A stretch of DNA of 64,000 bases from Arthrobacter liuii. GTDB lineage: Bacteria > Actinomycetota > Actinomycetes > Actinomycetales > Micrococcaceae. The stretch lies in assembly GCF_014639275.1 (NCBI RefSeq), contig NZ_BMFW01000010.1, forward strand, positions 4,893-68,892. Reading direction: 5' to 3'. Below are positions 23,998-32,308 of this stretch, piece after piece; the stretch's first letter is position 1, and each line of letters starts with the position of its first letter. Under the pieces are notes generated by a model. The model did no database searches and was not told the origin of the DNA. It saw only the letters and a list, made by a program, of their open reading frames with translations. The position numbers were made by a program, and so were the translations under genes.

Positions 23998-24969
23998 ATG
24001 CAAGCAGAAACCCGCACCATCCCCGGCACCGATGTCCAACTGCCGGTGCTCGGCTTCGGCGGGGCCCCCATCGGCAACCTTTACCGGCAGGTCCAAGAGC
24101 AGGACGCAGTCGACGCCGTTACCGCGGCCTGGGAGGGCGGCGTCCGCTACTTTGACACCGCGCCGCACTACGGGCTGGGGCTCTCCGAACGGCGTCTGGG
24201 TGCCGCGCTGGCCGGGAAGGACCGCGACAGCTACGTGCTCAGCACAAAGATTGGGCGGCTGCTGCGGCCCAACCCGTCGCCCGGAGGTAAGGACACGGAG
24301 GGCTTCGACGTCCCTGACGATATACACCGGGTCCGCGACTACTCGCGTGACGGGGTGCTTCGCTCCATCGAGGAGAGCCTGCAGCGGCTGGGTACCGACA
24401 GGATCGACATCGTCTACATCCATGACCCGGATGACTACTGGGCGGAAGCCCTCGAAGGCGCGGCCCCGGCACTCTCCGCGCTCCGCGACGAAGGGGTCAT
24501 CCGCGCCTGGGGTGCGGGGATGAACCAGTCCGAAATGCTCCACCGGTTCGTCACCGAGACAGACATCGACGTGGTCATGCTCGCCGGCCGGTACACGCTG
24601 CTGGAGCAAGGCGCGGCCAGGGACCTCCTCCCGGCCTGCCGGGAACGCGGCGTCGGCGTGGTGAATGTGGGCGTCTTCAATTCCGGGCTGCTGTCCAAGG
24701 AACGCCCCGCCGCCAACGCCACCTACAACTACGCACCTGCCCCACAGGACCTGCTGGACAAGGCGAACCTGCTGGCTGACATCTGCGCATCGCACGGCAC
24801 TACGCTCCCTGCAGCCGCCCTCCACTACCCGTACCAGCACCCGGCCGTGACCAGCGTTGTGGTGGGCATGCGGACCCCGGCGCAGGTGAAGCAAAACCTG
24901 GACCTGGCCTCGCAGGCCGTCCCGGACCGGCTGTGGGCTGACCTCCGGGACCGCGGGCTCATCAGCTGA
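23998..24969 (+). CDS. L-fucose dehydrogenase (aldo/keto reductase)
   Basis: 323 aa TIM-barrel oxidoreductase. Catalytic tetrad residues are seen in VRYFDTAPHYGLGLSE (Asp, Tyr), VLSTKIGRLL (Lys) and VYIHDPDD (His). It is the pyridoxal 4-dehydrogenase/D-threo-aldose dehydrogenase type of AKR that oxidises L-fucose (also L-galactose or D-arabinose) at C1 to the lactone with NAD(P)+. Fourth in the operon, first in the pathway. Confidence 0.9.
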   Translation: MQAETRTIPGTDVQLPVLGFGGAPIGNLYRQVQEQDAVDAVTAAWEGGVRYFDTAPHYGLGLSERRLGAALAGKDRDSYVLSTKIGRLLRPNPSPGGKDTEGFDVPDDIHRVRDYSRDGVLRSIEESLQRLGTDRIDIVYIHDPDDYWAEALEGAAPALSALRDEGVIRAWGAGMNQSEMLHRFVTETDIDVVMLAGRYTLLEQGAARDLLPACRERGVGVVNVGVFNSGLLSKERPAANATYNYAPAPQDLLDKANLLADICASHGTTLPAAALHYPYQHPAVTSVVVGMRTPAQVKQNLDLASQAVPDRLWADLRDRGLIS

Positions 24970-25006
24970 CAGCACAACCGAGTACTACCGAGAAAAGAAG
25001 AAACGA

Positions 25007-25855
25007 ATGCAATTTGCGCGCATAGGTGCCACTGGCAAGGAAATCCCCGCCCTGCTCCAGGACAAGAAGTACTACTCCCTGGAGCAGGTGACGCGGGATA
25101 TCGACGCCGACTTCTGGGAATCCGACGGGCCGGCGCGTGCTGCAGCGGCACTGGCCGCCGGCGAACTGGCGGAACTCGCCCTTGACGATGGGGCCCGGAT
25201 TGGTGCTCCGATCGCCCGGCCGTCCTCGGTGATCTGCGTGGGCATGAACTACGCAGCCCACGCAGCGGAATCGGGCTCCGCACCGCCTTCGGTTCCCATC
25301 ATCTTCCACAAGGCCCCCAACACCGTGGCCGGGCCATTCGATCCGGTGGCCATTCCACGCGGTTCCACCAAGACCGACTGGGAAGTGGAACTCGGCGTGG
25401 TCATCGGCCGGCGCGCCTCCTACCTGGACTCTCCCTCCCAGGCCCACGACTACATCGCAGGCTTTGTTACGGTCAACGACCTGTCGGAGCGCATGTTCCA
25501 GCTGGAGGTGTCCGGCGGCCAGTGGTCCAAGGGAAAGAGCTGCGCAGGTTTTTGCCCCACGGGACCATACCTGGTGACCCCGGACGAAGTGGATGCCCGC
25601 GACCTGCGGCTGCGCAGCTGGGTCAACGGCGAAATCCGCCAGGACTCCTCGACCCGAGACCTGATCTTCGGCGTGGAGCAGGTGATCTATGACCTCAGCC
25701 AGTTCCTGGTCCTGGAGCCGGGTGACCTGGTCTGCACCGGCACCCCGGAGGGAGTAGCCCTGTCCGGTCGCTTCCCCTATCTGAAGGCGGGGGACGTCGT
25801 CGAACTTGAAGTGGCGGGACTGGGCCGCCAGCGCCAGGAATTCTTCCAGGGCTAA
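25007..25855 (+). CDS. Fumarylacetoacetate hydrolase family: 2,4-diketo-3-deoxy-L-fuconate hydrolase
   Basis: 282 aa. The C-terminal FAH domain has VICVGMNYAAHAAESG, then DWEVELGVVIGRRA with the metal-binding Glu pair, FVTVNDLSERMFQ, GKSCAGFCPTGPYLV, and LVCTGTPEGVALS. In the non-phosphorylative fucose route a member of this family splits 2,4-diketo-3-deoxy-L-fuconate to pyruvate and L-lactate. The adjacent SDR makes that substrate, which supports the specific call. ATG follows an A/G-rich leader 37 bp after the previous gene. Confidence 0.88.
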   Translation: MQFARIGATGKEIPALLQDKKYYSLEQVTRDIDADFWESDGPARAAAALAAGELAELALDDGARIGAPIARPSSVICVGMNYAAHAAESGSAPPSVPIIFHKAPNTVAGPFDPVAIPRGSTKTDWEVELGVVIGRRASYLDSPSQAHDYIAGFVTVNDLSERMFQLEVSGGQWSKGKSCAGFCPTGPYLVTPDEVDARDLRLRSWVNGEIRQDSSTRDLIFGVEQVIYDLSQFLVLEPGDLVCTGTPEGVALSGRFPYLKAGDVVELEVAGLGRQRQEFFQG

Positions 25856-25873
25856 TTACGAAAGGACCAGACA

Positions 25874-26632
25874 ATGGAGTTTGCGGGAATCAAAGCAATC
25901 GTCACCGGCGGAGCCTCGGGAATCGGAGCCGCCACAGCCAAACTGCTCCAGGAGCGCGGGGCTGAGGTCGCGGTACTGGATCTGAACCCTGACCAGGCAC
26001 CGGCGGGAGTCAAAGCCATCCACTGCGACGTCTCCGACGACGCGTCCGTCCGCAGTGCCGTCGAAGAGGCTTCGGAGCAACTGGGCGGGATCGACGTGGT
26101 GGTCAACAATGCCGGGGTGGGCGCGCAGGGCACCATCGAGGCCAACGACGACGACGAGTGGCACCGGGTGTTCGATGTCAACGTGCTGGGCATGGTCCGT
26201 GTCTCAAGGGCGGCCCTGCCGCACCTGCGCCGGTCCAGCCACGCGGCGATCGTCAACACCTGCTCCGTTGCAGCCACCGCCGGGCTCCCCCAGCGCGCCC
26301 TTTACAGCGCAACCAAGGGTGCGGTGTTGTCGCTCACCCTGGCCATGGCCGCCGACCACCTGCAGGAAGGCATCAGGGTCAACTGCGTGAACCCGGGGAC
26401 TGCCGACACTCCATGGATCGGGCGGCTCCTTGCCAGCGCAGCGGATCCCGCCGCCGAGCGCGCGGCGTTGGAGGCCCGCCAGCCGCACGGACGGCTGGTA
26501 TCCCCTGAGGAAATCGCGGCAGGCATCGTTTATCTGGCCAGCCCACTCGCCGGGTCCACCACCGGTGTGGACCTGGCAGTCGACGGTGGCATGCAGGCAC
26601 TCCGGCTTCGGCCACGCTCCGCCGCCTCCTGA
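25874..26632 (+). CDS. 2-keto-3-deoxy-L-fuconate dehydrogenase (SDR)
   Basis: 252 aa short-chain dehydrogenase. The cofactor loop VTGGASGIGAATAKLL is near residue 10, NNAGVG near 78, and the catalytic YSATKGA near 144, with Ser in CSVAATAGLPQ. The acidic residue after the second strand (AVLDLNPDQ) suggests NAD+. By position it oxidises 2-keto-3-deoxy-L-fuconate at C4 to the diketo acid cleaved by the preceding FAH-family enzyme. Last gene of the catabolic operon. Confidence 0.9.
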   Translation: MEFAGIKAIVTGGASGIGAATAKLLQERGAEVAVLDLNPDQAPAGVKAIHCDVSDDASVRSAVEEASEQLGGIDVVVNNAGVGAQGTIEANDDDEWHRVFDVNVLGMVRVSRAALPHLRRSSHAAIVNTCSVAATAGLPQRALYSATKGAVLSLTLAMAADHLQEGIRVNCVNPGTADTPWIGRLLASAADPAAERAALEARQPHGRLVSPEEIAAGIVYLASPLAGSTTGVDLAVDGGMQALRLRPRSAAS

Positions 26633-26685
26633 CGGCCTCCGACGAGTCAGGCGCCACCGGAGCCATGGATCGGTAAAGTCATGTC

Positions 26686-27981
26686 ATGGACAGCGGCGCC
26701 CTGGTCAATATTGCGTTGGTTCTCGGTTTCGTGCTGCTGGGAGGTGTATTCGCGGCGGCGGAGATGGCCCTGGTATCACTGCGCGAAAGCCAGGTGCGCA
26801 GCATTGAAAAAACCGGCGACACTGGGGCCAAGACTGCCGCCCTGGCCCGCAACCCCAACCAGTTCCTCTCCACGGTCCAGATTGGTGTCACCCTGTCCGG
26901 GTTCTTCTCGGCGGCCTATGGCGCCTCGGCGATCGCGCCCGCCGTCGTGCCGATCCTCGAAGCCATCGGGCTGGGTGCTGCAGCCGGTCCTGCGTCCGTC
27001 ATCGGCATGACGCTGCTGGTGGCCTACCTGTCCCTGGTGCTGGGCGAGCTCGCCCCCAAGAGGCTGGCGCTGCAAAAACCCGTCGCCTTCACCAAAGTGC
27101 TGGCCGTGCCGCTGATCGGCCTTTCGAAAACCATGAGGCCCGTCATCTGGCTCCTGTCAGTATCCACGGACGCCGTGGTGCGGCTCCTTGGCGGCGACCC
27201 GCACGCCAAGCGGGCGGGCATCAGTTCCGAAGAGTTCTGGGACATGGTGGCAGAAAGCGAACTGCTCGAAGAGAGCAGCCGGAATATCGTTGCCGATGTG
27301 GTCGGCGCCGGGGACCGGACGCTGCAGGAGGTGATGCGCCCACGCACCGAGGTGACATTCATCGACGGGGCGATGAACATTGCCGACGCCCGCGCGATGG
27401 TCAGGGACGGCCCGTTCTCGCGGTTCCCGGTGATCGGGAGGAGCCCGGATGACGTCCTGGGCTTCGTGCACATCCGCGACCTGATGCCCAGGGATGACCT
27501 GCAGGACCGGTCGCCCGTGCGGGACATTGCCAGGGAGATCCTTCCGCTGCCCGGGACCAACCGGGTACTGCCGTCCCTTTCCCGGATGCGCAAGACCAAC
27601 CAGCACATCGCCCTCGTGGTGGACGAGTACGGCGGCACGGACGGTGTGGTCACGCTCGAAGACCTGGTGGAGGAACTGGTGGGCGAAATCTATGACGAGT
27701 ATGACACCGGCGCCGAGCACGAAGACCGCGTCCATGTGGCAGACGGATTCATCGACGTCGACGGCGGCCTGATCCTGCAGGAGTTCCAGACCGCCGCAGG
27801 GATCGCCCTCCCTGAAGGCCATTACGAAACGGTGGCCGGCTTCATGATGGACCGCCTGGGCCGCCTTCCGCACACCGGCGACCGGGTGCCGATCCCCGGA
27901 TACGTCCTGACGGTCCTTAGCATGGACCGGCTCCGGATCGCTCGCGTCCGGGTCACCCCTGTCGCGGCCCGGCCTGCCTGA
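26686..27981 (+). CDS. CNNM/CorC-type membrane protein (hemolysin-like)
   Basis: 431 aa. DUF21 transmembrane domain at residues 1 to about 190 (IALVLGFVLLGGVFAAAEMAL, STVQIGVTLSGFFSAAYG, LSLVLGELAPKRLALQ), then a CBS pair at about 210-335 (EVMRPRTEVTFI, IALVVDEYGGTDGVVTLEDL), then a CorC_HlyC domain to the end (YETVAGFMMDRLGRLPHTGD). Family members transport or regulate Mg2+ or Co2+. It stands alone after the fucose operon. Confidence 0.92.
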   Translation: MDSGALVNIALVLGFVLLGGVFAAAEMALVSLRESQVRSIEKTGDTGAKTAALARNPNQFLSTVQIGVTLSGFFSAAYGASAIAPAVVPILEAIGLGAAAGPASVIGMTLLVAYLSLVLGELAPKRLALQKPVAFTKVLAVPLIGLSKTMRPVIWLLSVSTDAVVRLLGGDPHAKRAGISSEEFWDMVAESELLEESSRNIVADVVGAGDRTLQEVMRPRTEVTFIDGAMNIADARAMVRDGPFSRFPVIGRSPDDVLGFVHIRDLMPRDDLQDRSPVRDIAREILPLPGTNRVLPSLSRMRKTNQHIALVVDEYGGTDGVVTLEDLVEELVGEIYDEYDTGAEHEDRVHVADGFIDVDGGLILQEFQTAAGIALPEGHYETVAGFMMDRLGRLPHTGDRVPIPGYVLTVLSMDRLRIARVRVTPVAARPA

Positions 27982-28228
27982 CAGGGCTGAGGGCGGAGAG
28001 GCACGACGGCGGCCCTCGGGTTGCCCTTCGAAAGGGTCCCTGCGGCCCAGGCACCAGGGATCGCCATCGGGGACCAATGGCCCTACGAACTCCCGCCGGC
28101 CGGTCACACAGTTGAGTTGCGGCCAGCCGGCAGGTTCCGTCAGGAGAAGTGGGGCTGCTGTCCGTTACCTACAGAAACGGGGCACAGGGCACGTGCTCCC
28201 CCAACATCGGCAGGCAGGACACGTCACG

Positions 28229-28675
28229 ATGTTCACGAAACGCACCACCCTCATTGGCGCCGCCTTGGCACTCGGCTTTGCAGCCGTGGCAGCACCGGCA
28301 CAGGCCGCGAGCGGCAACGGCGCCGAAGTCACCAAGTACAACGAGTGCCAGAGCGGGCAGGATTACAGCTACTGCCGCACGGGTACGGCGGTCAGCCACC
28401 ATGTCTCGACGCCCAGCGGCATGGAGTCCACCTCGTCTTCCAGTAACCACGTCGATACCTCCACCTACAGCGACGGATCGCAGAACGTCATCGCCACCCA
28501 AACGCACTTCCACATCCTTGTCCGCGACGGTCAGCTCGCCGAACTGGGCCAGCACTATCGGGAGCAAACCACGCAGACAGGCCCGGACGGCACCCGGCAG
28601 TGCTGGGAGAGGGAGGATTCCCACCAGGTGGGGAACTCCGTGCAGTACCACCGTGAGGCGCGCTACTGCCCGTGA
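28229..28675 (+). CDS. Secreted hypothetical protein
   Basis: 148 aa. A basic N-terminus and hydrophobic core end in AQA-AS near residue 26, a clear Sec signal peptide. The mature part has four Cys (YNEC, SYC, RQC, RYC), enough for two disulfides, and a Ser/Thr/His-rich middle. I recognise no domain. The start at 28229 has AGGA 9 nt upstream; the open frame to 28112 lacks support. The stretch 27982-28228 before it holds no gene I can support. Confidence 0.65.
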   Translation: MFTKRTTLIGAALALGFAAVAAPAQAASGNGAEVTKYNECQSGQDYSYCRTGTAVSHHVSTPSGMESTSSSSNHVDTSTYSDGSQNVIATQTHFHILVRDGQLAELGQHYREQTTQTGPDGTRQCWEREDSHQVGNSVQYHREARYCP

Positions 28676-28717
28676 CCCCCGGCTGCCGTCTCCAAAGGTG
28701 AAGTGCAGCCGCCGGTC

Positions 28718-29244
28718 CTAGGCCCCCAGGCTCCGCTCCAGGAAAGCGAGCGTGCGGGCCCAGGAATCGGCGGCCGCATCGCCGTTATAGGTGTACCTGT
28801 TGGTGTCGTTGAAGAGAGCGTGGCCGGTGCCGGGATACACCACGGCCTCGAAGTCCACCCCGGCTGCCCGCATCCGTGACCTCAGCCCGGGCAGCTCCTC
28901 GATGAGGGCGGTGTCCTGCTGCCCGTAGAACGCCAGGACAGGGCAGTTGATGGCGCGCAGTTCGGCGTCCTTGAATTCGGCGTGGCCGTAGAACGGAACG
29001 GCGGCGCGCAGCCGAGGCTCGGCAACCGGCCAGAGGCCGGTGTGCCACCTGCTCCGGACAACAGGTCCGGCGCCACCGCCAGGTAGCCTTCGGCAGCGAA
29101 GCGGTCTGCCACGTCTTTGGTGTGGCCCACCAGCCCCCATACTTCATGGACCACCAGCAGCCCGCCTTTGGGAGTCCCGGCCGGTTCACTGACATACGCC
29201 TGGACGGACGTTTCGGCGTTACCCAGAGTCATCATGTTTCCCAT
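28718..29244 (-). pseudogene. Dienelactone hydrolase family pseudogene
   Basis: Two frames of one gene. 29244 down to about 29045 encodes a normal N-terminus (TSVQAYVSEPAGTPKGGLLVV, DVADRFAAEGYLAVAPDLL); the C-terminal part in another frame encodes LRAAVPFYGHAEF, then LAFYGQQDTALIEE (catalytic Asp) and GTGHALFND (catalytic His). The join carries a frameshift and lacks roughly 60-70 residues, including the G-x-C-x-G-G nucleophile segment. Total length is 175 codons against about 240 for the family. The break coincides with the hairpin ACCGGCC-TCT-GGCCGGT (29025-29041). Hydrolase activity must be lost. Confidence 0.8.
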
Positions 29245-29289
29245 GCGGCCAGCATGCCACGCTCCCCCGGCGCCTTCCTAGGGTAGGGC

Positions 29290-30651
29290 CTACGCCTTTT
29301 GCTGCCGCCAGAACACGGAAATTCCGAACGTCACCGCACAGAGGACAAGCATGGCCAGCACCATCCGCATCCAGCTGTCCTGGTGAACCCCGCCGGACGC
29401 GAAGACCCCGATCATGACCGTTGCGGTGATCGCACCCACGTAGCGGCAGGTTTGGTAGATGCCGGCAGCCACGCCGCGGTCCTGCGGCCGGGTGGACACA
29501 AACATGCCCTGGTTGGAGGCGATGCTCACGGTGCCGTAGGGGATGCCCATCAGTGCGGTCAGGATCACCACGATCGGGATGGCCAGCGTGCCGGTCAGCA
29601 GCCACATGAGTGCCGCCACCGCCGTTAGGAGGACGACGCCGGCGAGCAGCACGCGCCGGACACCGAACCTTCCCATCGCGGAGACTGCCCACGGGGTGGC
29701 CACCACGGACATGCCGGCGAGGGGCAGCATCAGCAGGCCCACGACGCCGGGACCGTAACCGCCAGCCTCCTGCAGCAGCTGTGGAAGGCCGAAGAACACG
29801 AAGTAGTAGACGCTGCTGAACACGGCGAAGGCGAGATACACCAGCATCAGGGGCCTGTTCCGGCCCAGCAGCCGCAGGTCCAGGAACGGCTTGGCGAAGC
29901 GCAGCTCCCGCCAGGCAAACAGGGCTGCGAGGACTGTCCCGGCGCCCAGCATTTCCCAGCGGTAGTCCGGCGCCACGTTCAGCGCCGCCATCATGACCAG
30001 CAGCAGGGCACCAATGAACCCGGCGATCCCTGGAATGTCGGAGTCACGCAACAGCTGCGCCACGCTGCCGTGCTCCCGGACCTGGTCCGCGGGGGCTGCT
30101 TTCCGCACGATCAGCAGAGCGGCCAGCGCCAGCGGGACGTTGACCAGGAACAGCGACTGCCAGCCCACGAAGCCCACCAGCAGGCCGCCGACGACGGGCC
30201 CCACCGCGGCTGCGGACGTGTTGGCCATCTGCAGCCGGCCCAGCGGGCGGGCCGCATCGACCTTGGCCTGGTGCGCGAGGGCACCCACCATCACCACGGC
30301 GCTGGGGTAGGCCGTGGCTGTGCCGAGTGCCATGACCGCCCGCGCCACGCAGAGCAGCGCGAAGTTCGGGGCCAACGGAGCCAGGGCGCAGGTGATAGCC
30401 ACCAGTCCCATGCCCAGCATGAACATCCGCCGCGGTCCGAACCTGTCGGCCAGTCTGCCCATGACCGGCTGGCCGGCCGCCGAGGCAAGGTAAAAGGACG
30501 TGACCACCCAGGTGACGGCAGCGACGTCGAGCCCAAAGTCGGCGCGCAGCACCACCAGGGCGACGGCGATCATTGAAGAGTTCAGCGGGTTCAGTGCCGT
30601 GCCCAGGCTGAGGCCGGCGACGGCCAGGGCAGTCCGGGGGTTGTTGCTCAC
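29290..30651 (-). CDS. MFS transporter (DHA2-like drug exporter)
   Basis: 453 aa, at least 12 membrane segments. Hallmarks are DFGLDVAAVTWVVTSFYLASA after helix 1, MGRLADRFGPRRMFMLG as loop 2-3 motif A, and VARAVMALGTATAYPSAVVM in helix 4, with AVGPVVGGLLVGFVGWQSLF as motif C. It is a proton-driven exporter of the EmrB/Bcr type; substrate unknown. Starts opposite no regulator; the only neighbour on the same strand is the dienelactone hydrolase pseudogene, 45 bp downstream. Confidence 0.9.
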   Translation of the reverse strand: MSNNPRTALAVAGLSLGTALNPLNSSMIAVALVVLRADFGLDVAAVTWVVTSFYLASAAGQPVMGRLADRFGPRRMFMLGMGLVAITCALAPLAPNFALLCVARAVMALGTATAYPSAVVMVGALAHQAKVDAARPLGRLQMANTSAAAVGPVVGGLLVGFVGWQSLFLVNVPLALAALLIVRKAAPADQVREHGSVAQLLRDSDIPGIAGFIGALLLVMMAALNVAPDYRWEMLGAGTVLAALFAWRELRFAKPFLDLRLLGRNRPLMLVYLAFAVFSSVYYFVFFGLPQLLQEAGGYGPGVVGLLMLPLAGMSVVATPWAVSAMGRFGVRRVLLAGVVLLTAVAALMWLLTGTLAIPIVVILTALMGIPYGTVSIASNQGMFVSTRPQDRGVAAGIYQTCRYVGAITATVMIGVFASGGVHQDSWMRMVLAMLVLCAVTFGISVFWRQQKA

Positions 30652-30719
30652 GGTAACAGTCTGGCCTACAGCCTGCGCCGGAGACGATTCGGCGGATTGC
30701 CAGCGTGGTGTGGCGTTCG

Positions 30720-31655
30720 CTACTTGCCCGCCAGCACCACCGGGAACAATGCGTCCTCCACCGCGCGGGTGAGATCGCGGATCACCTCGGCCTGGCGGTC
30801 ATCCGCCACCCCTCCAGGGTTCTCCGTGTAGATCACCAGCGCGAACGTGGACCCGCGGTAACTCAGGAGCGCGGCGTCATGGAGCTCGCCGGACACTTCC
30901 CCGTACTTGTGGTGAACATCCACGCCGGCCCTTGACCCCGCCGGGATGAGGTCCTCGTTGTTGGTGTCCTGCATGTAGCTGAGCAGCTGCGCCGTGTTGT
31001 CCTTGTCCAGGAGCTCCCCCGCGTACAGCTTCTTCAGGATCAGGGCCATGTCGGCCGCGGTCAGGAGGTTTTGTTCGGGGTCGTACGTGACGCCGATCGA
31101 GTCCGCGTAGGCAATGAGCTGCGGGTAGCCCACGGCGTCCATCAGCAGCAGCCAGGAGTCGTTGTTGCTGTCATTGACCATGGCTTTGAGCTGGAACGCG
31201 GCGTCGTAGTCCCCCATTGGATCGTCCAGGCTCGCCTGCCCGGTTTCCACCAAGTGGTAGTAGGCGGCGGCGGTCAGGACTTTCGCCGTGCTGGCCGCAG
31301 TGAATGTGTCTTCGTCGCCGAACGTCCGTTCCGCGCCGCCGGACACGTCGGCGAGCGCCAGCCCGATCCGGTATTCGTCCGCTTCGCTGAGGATGTTGTC
31401 CACGCTGTCCTGCAACGACGGCGGGGCTGCCGCCACCGGGGACGCCGGCAGGGCCGGCTGGGTGGGGACAACCGCACCCGACGGCGCCTCGGACCGGACC
31501 ACGGCCAGGGCGATGGTGCCAACGATGACCAGCACCACGGCCAAGGCCAGTATCAGCAGCCTCCTGTTGCCCTTCCTCCTGGCGGAAGATGGTTTGCCCG
31601 GCACTGGCGGCGGGGCGTCGCGGCCCGGTTTGGGCACCACGGGGTGCACGGACAT
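30720..31655 (-). CDS. Membrane-anchored beta-lactamase-fold serine hydrolase
   Basis: 311 aa. A cytoplasmic Pro/Arg-rich head, one membrane helix (about 32-52), a Pro/Ala linker and an external class A-like domain. Active-site motifs are STAK at 122-125 (nucleophile Ser, general base Lys), NDSNND as the S-x-N-type second motif, and HKYGEV replacing the usual K-T-G. The altered third motif argues against efficient beta-lactam hydrolysis; a DD-peptidase-like or unknown wall function is more likely. It ends 68 bp from the MFS start and is probably separate. Confidence 0.82.
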   Translation of the reverse strand: MSVHPVVPKPGRDAPPPVPGKPSSARRKGNRRLLILALAVVLVIVGTIALAVVRSEAPSGAVVPTQPALPASPVAAAPPSLQDSVDNILSEADEYRIGLALADVSGGAERTFGDEDTFTAASTAKVLTAAAYYHLVETGQASLDDPMGDYDAAFQLKAMVNDSNNDSWLLLMDAVGYPQLIAYADSIGVTYDPEQNLLTAADMALILKKLYAGELLDKDNTAQLLSYMQDTNNEDLIPAGSRAGVDVHHKYGEVSGELHDAALLSYRGSTFALVIYTENPGGVADDRQAEVIRDLTRAVEDALFPVVLAGK

Positions 31656-31841
31656 ACAAAGGGCTCCTGTCCCACCTCGGCGTTCACAAACAACGTCAGC
31701 ACGGCGTTGAGCCGCGCTGACAGATGCTGATTAAATCACCGCAGGTTGGGAGCTTCCTGAAGGCTTGCCGGGGGTTCCGCGGGACTGTGGCCGGGTGGCC
31801 GCGATTCCTTTTTCGACCGTTTCGCGATTCGAAAAATTGAT

Positions 31842-32195
31842 TCAGCCGCGGGTGCGGGCAGCGATCGCTGTCTCCAGGAATTCCAGGTGGACCGGCGCAA
31901 CAGCCACCACGCTGCCCAGGTATTCCGGGTGCTTTGCCAGGAACTTCTTGATGAAGGGGCACACCGGGACGATGCCAATGCCGGCCTCCACGGTGCTGTC
32001 CAGGGCAGCCGTGGCCAGGCGGCCGGCAAGGCCCTGCCCGCCGTATTCCTCGTTGATCACCGTGTGGTAGAAAATCCGCTGCGGCGACTCCCCGCCGTCG
32101 TACTCCTTGTACGCCGCCTTGCCGATCACGTTGCCGGCATCGAGGATCTCGAAACGCTCACGCTGGGGATTGTGGCGGACGGTGATGTCGCTCAA
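31842..32195 (-). CDS. GNAT-like acetyltransferase (YjdJ type), TTG start
   Basis: 117 aa. The acetyl-CoA site is seen in FYHTVINEEYGGQGLAGRLA, and the end VCPFIKKFLAKHPEYL is typical of the small YjdJ/NATD1-like GNAT group, which acylates an unknown substrate. I call a TTG start at 32195 because AAGGAG lies 5 nt upstream and the protein then begins SDITVRHN as in relatives; the ATG-type start at 32234 has no ribosome site. Confidence 0.82.
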   Translation of the reverse strand: MSDITVRHNPQRERFEILDAGNVIGKAAYKEYDGGESPQRIFYHTVINEEYGGQGLAGRLATAALDSTVEAGIGIVPVCPFIKKFLAKHPEYLGSVVAVAPVHLEFLETAIAARTRG

Positions 32196-32308
32196 GGGAA
32201 CTCCTTCAGTTGCGGATTTGTGCTGCCCGTGCAAAGCCTAACCCGGCCCGGGCAGCAGGTATTTCCGCAAGCAAGGGGTCCCTGGCGACATCCCCGCCCG
32301 CCCCCGCG

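Noticed and set aside
30720..31655. Beta-lactamase resistance gene
   Set aside because: The fold is right but the third motif is KYG in place of K-T-G and the protein is membrane-anchored, so I call a serine hydrolase of the family only.
31809..31836. Inverted repeat TTTTTCGA/TCGAAAAA after the serine hydrolase region
   Set aside because: Only 8 bp with a 12-nt loop in A/T-rich context and no clear gene end to serve; too weak to annotate.
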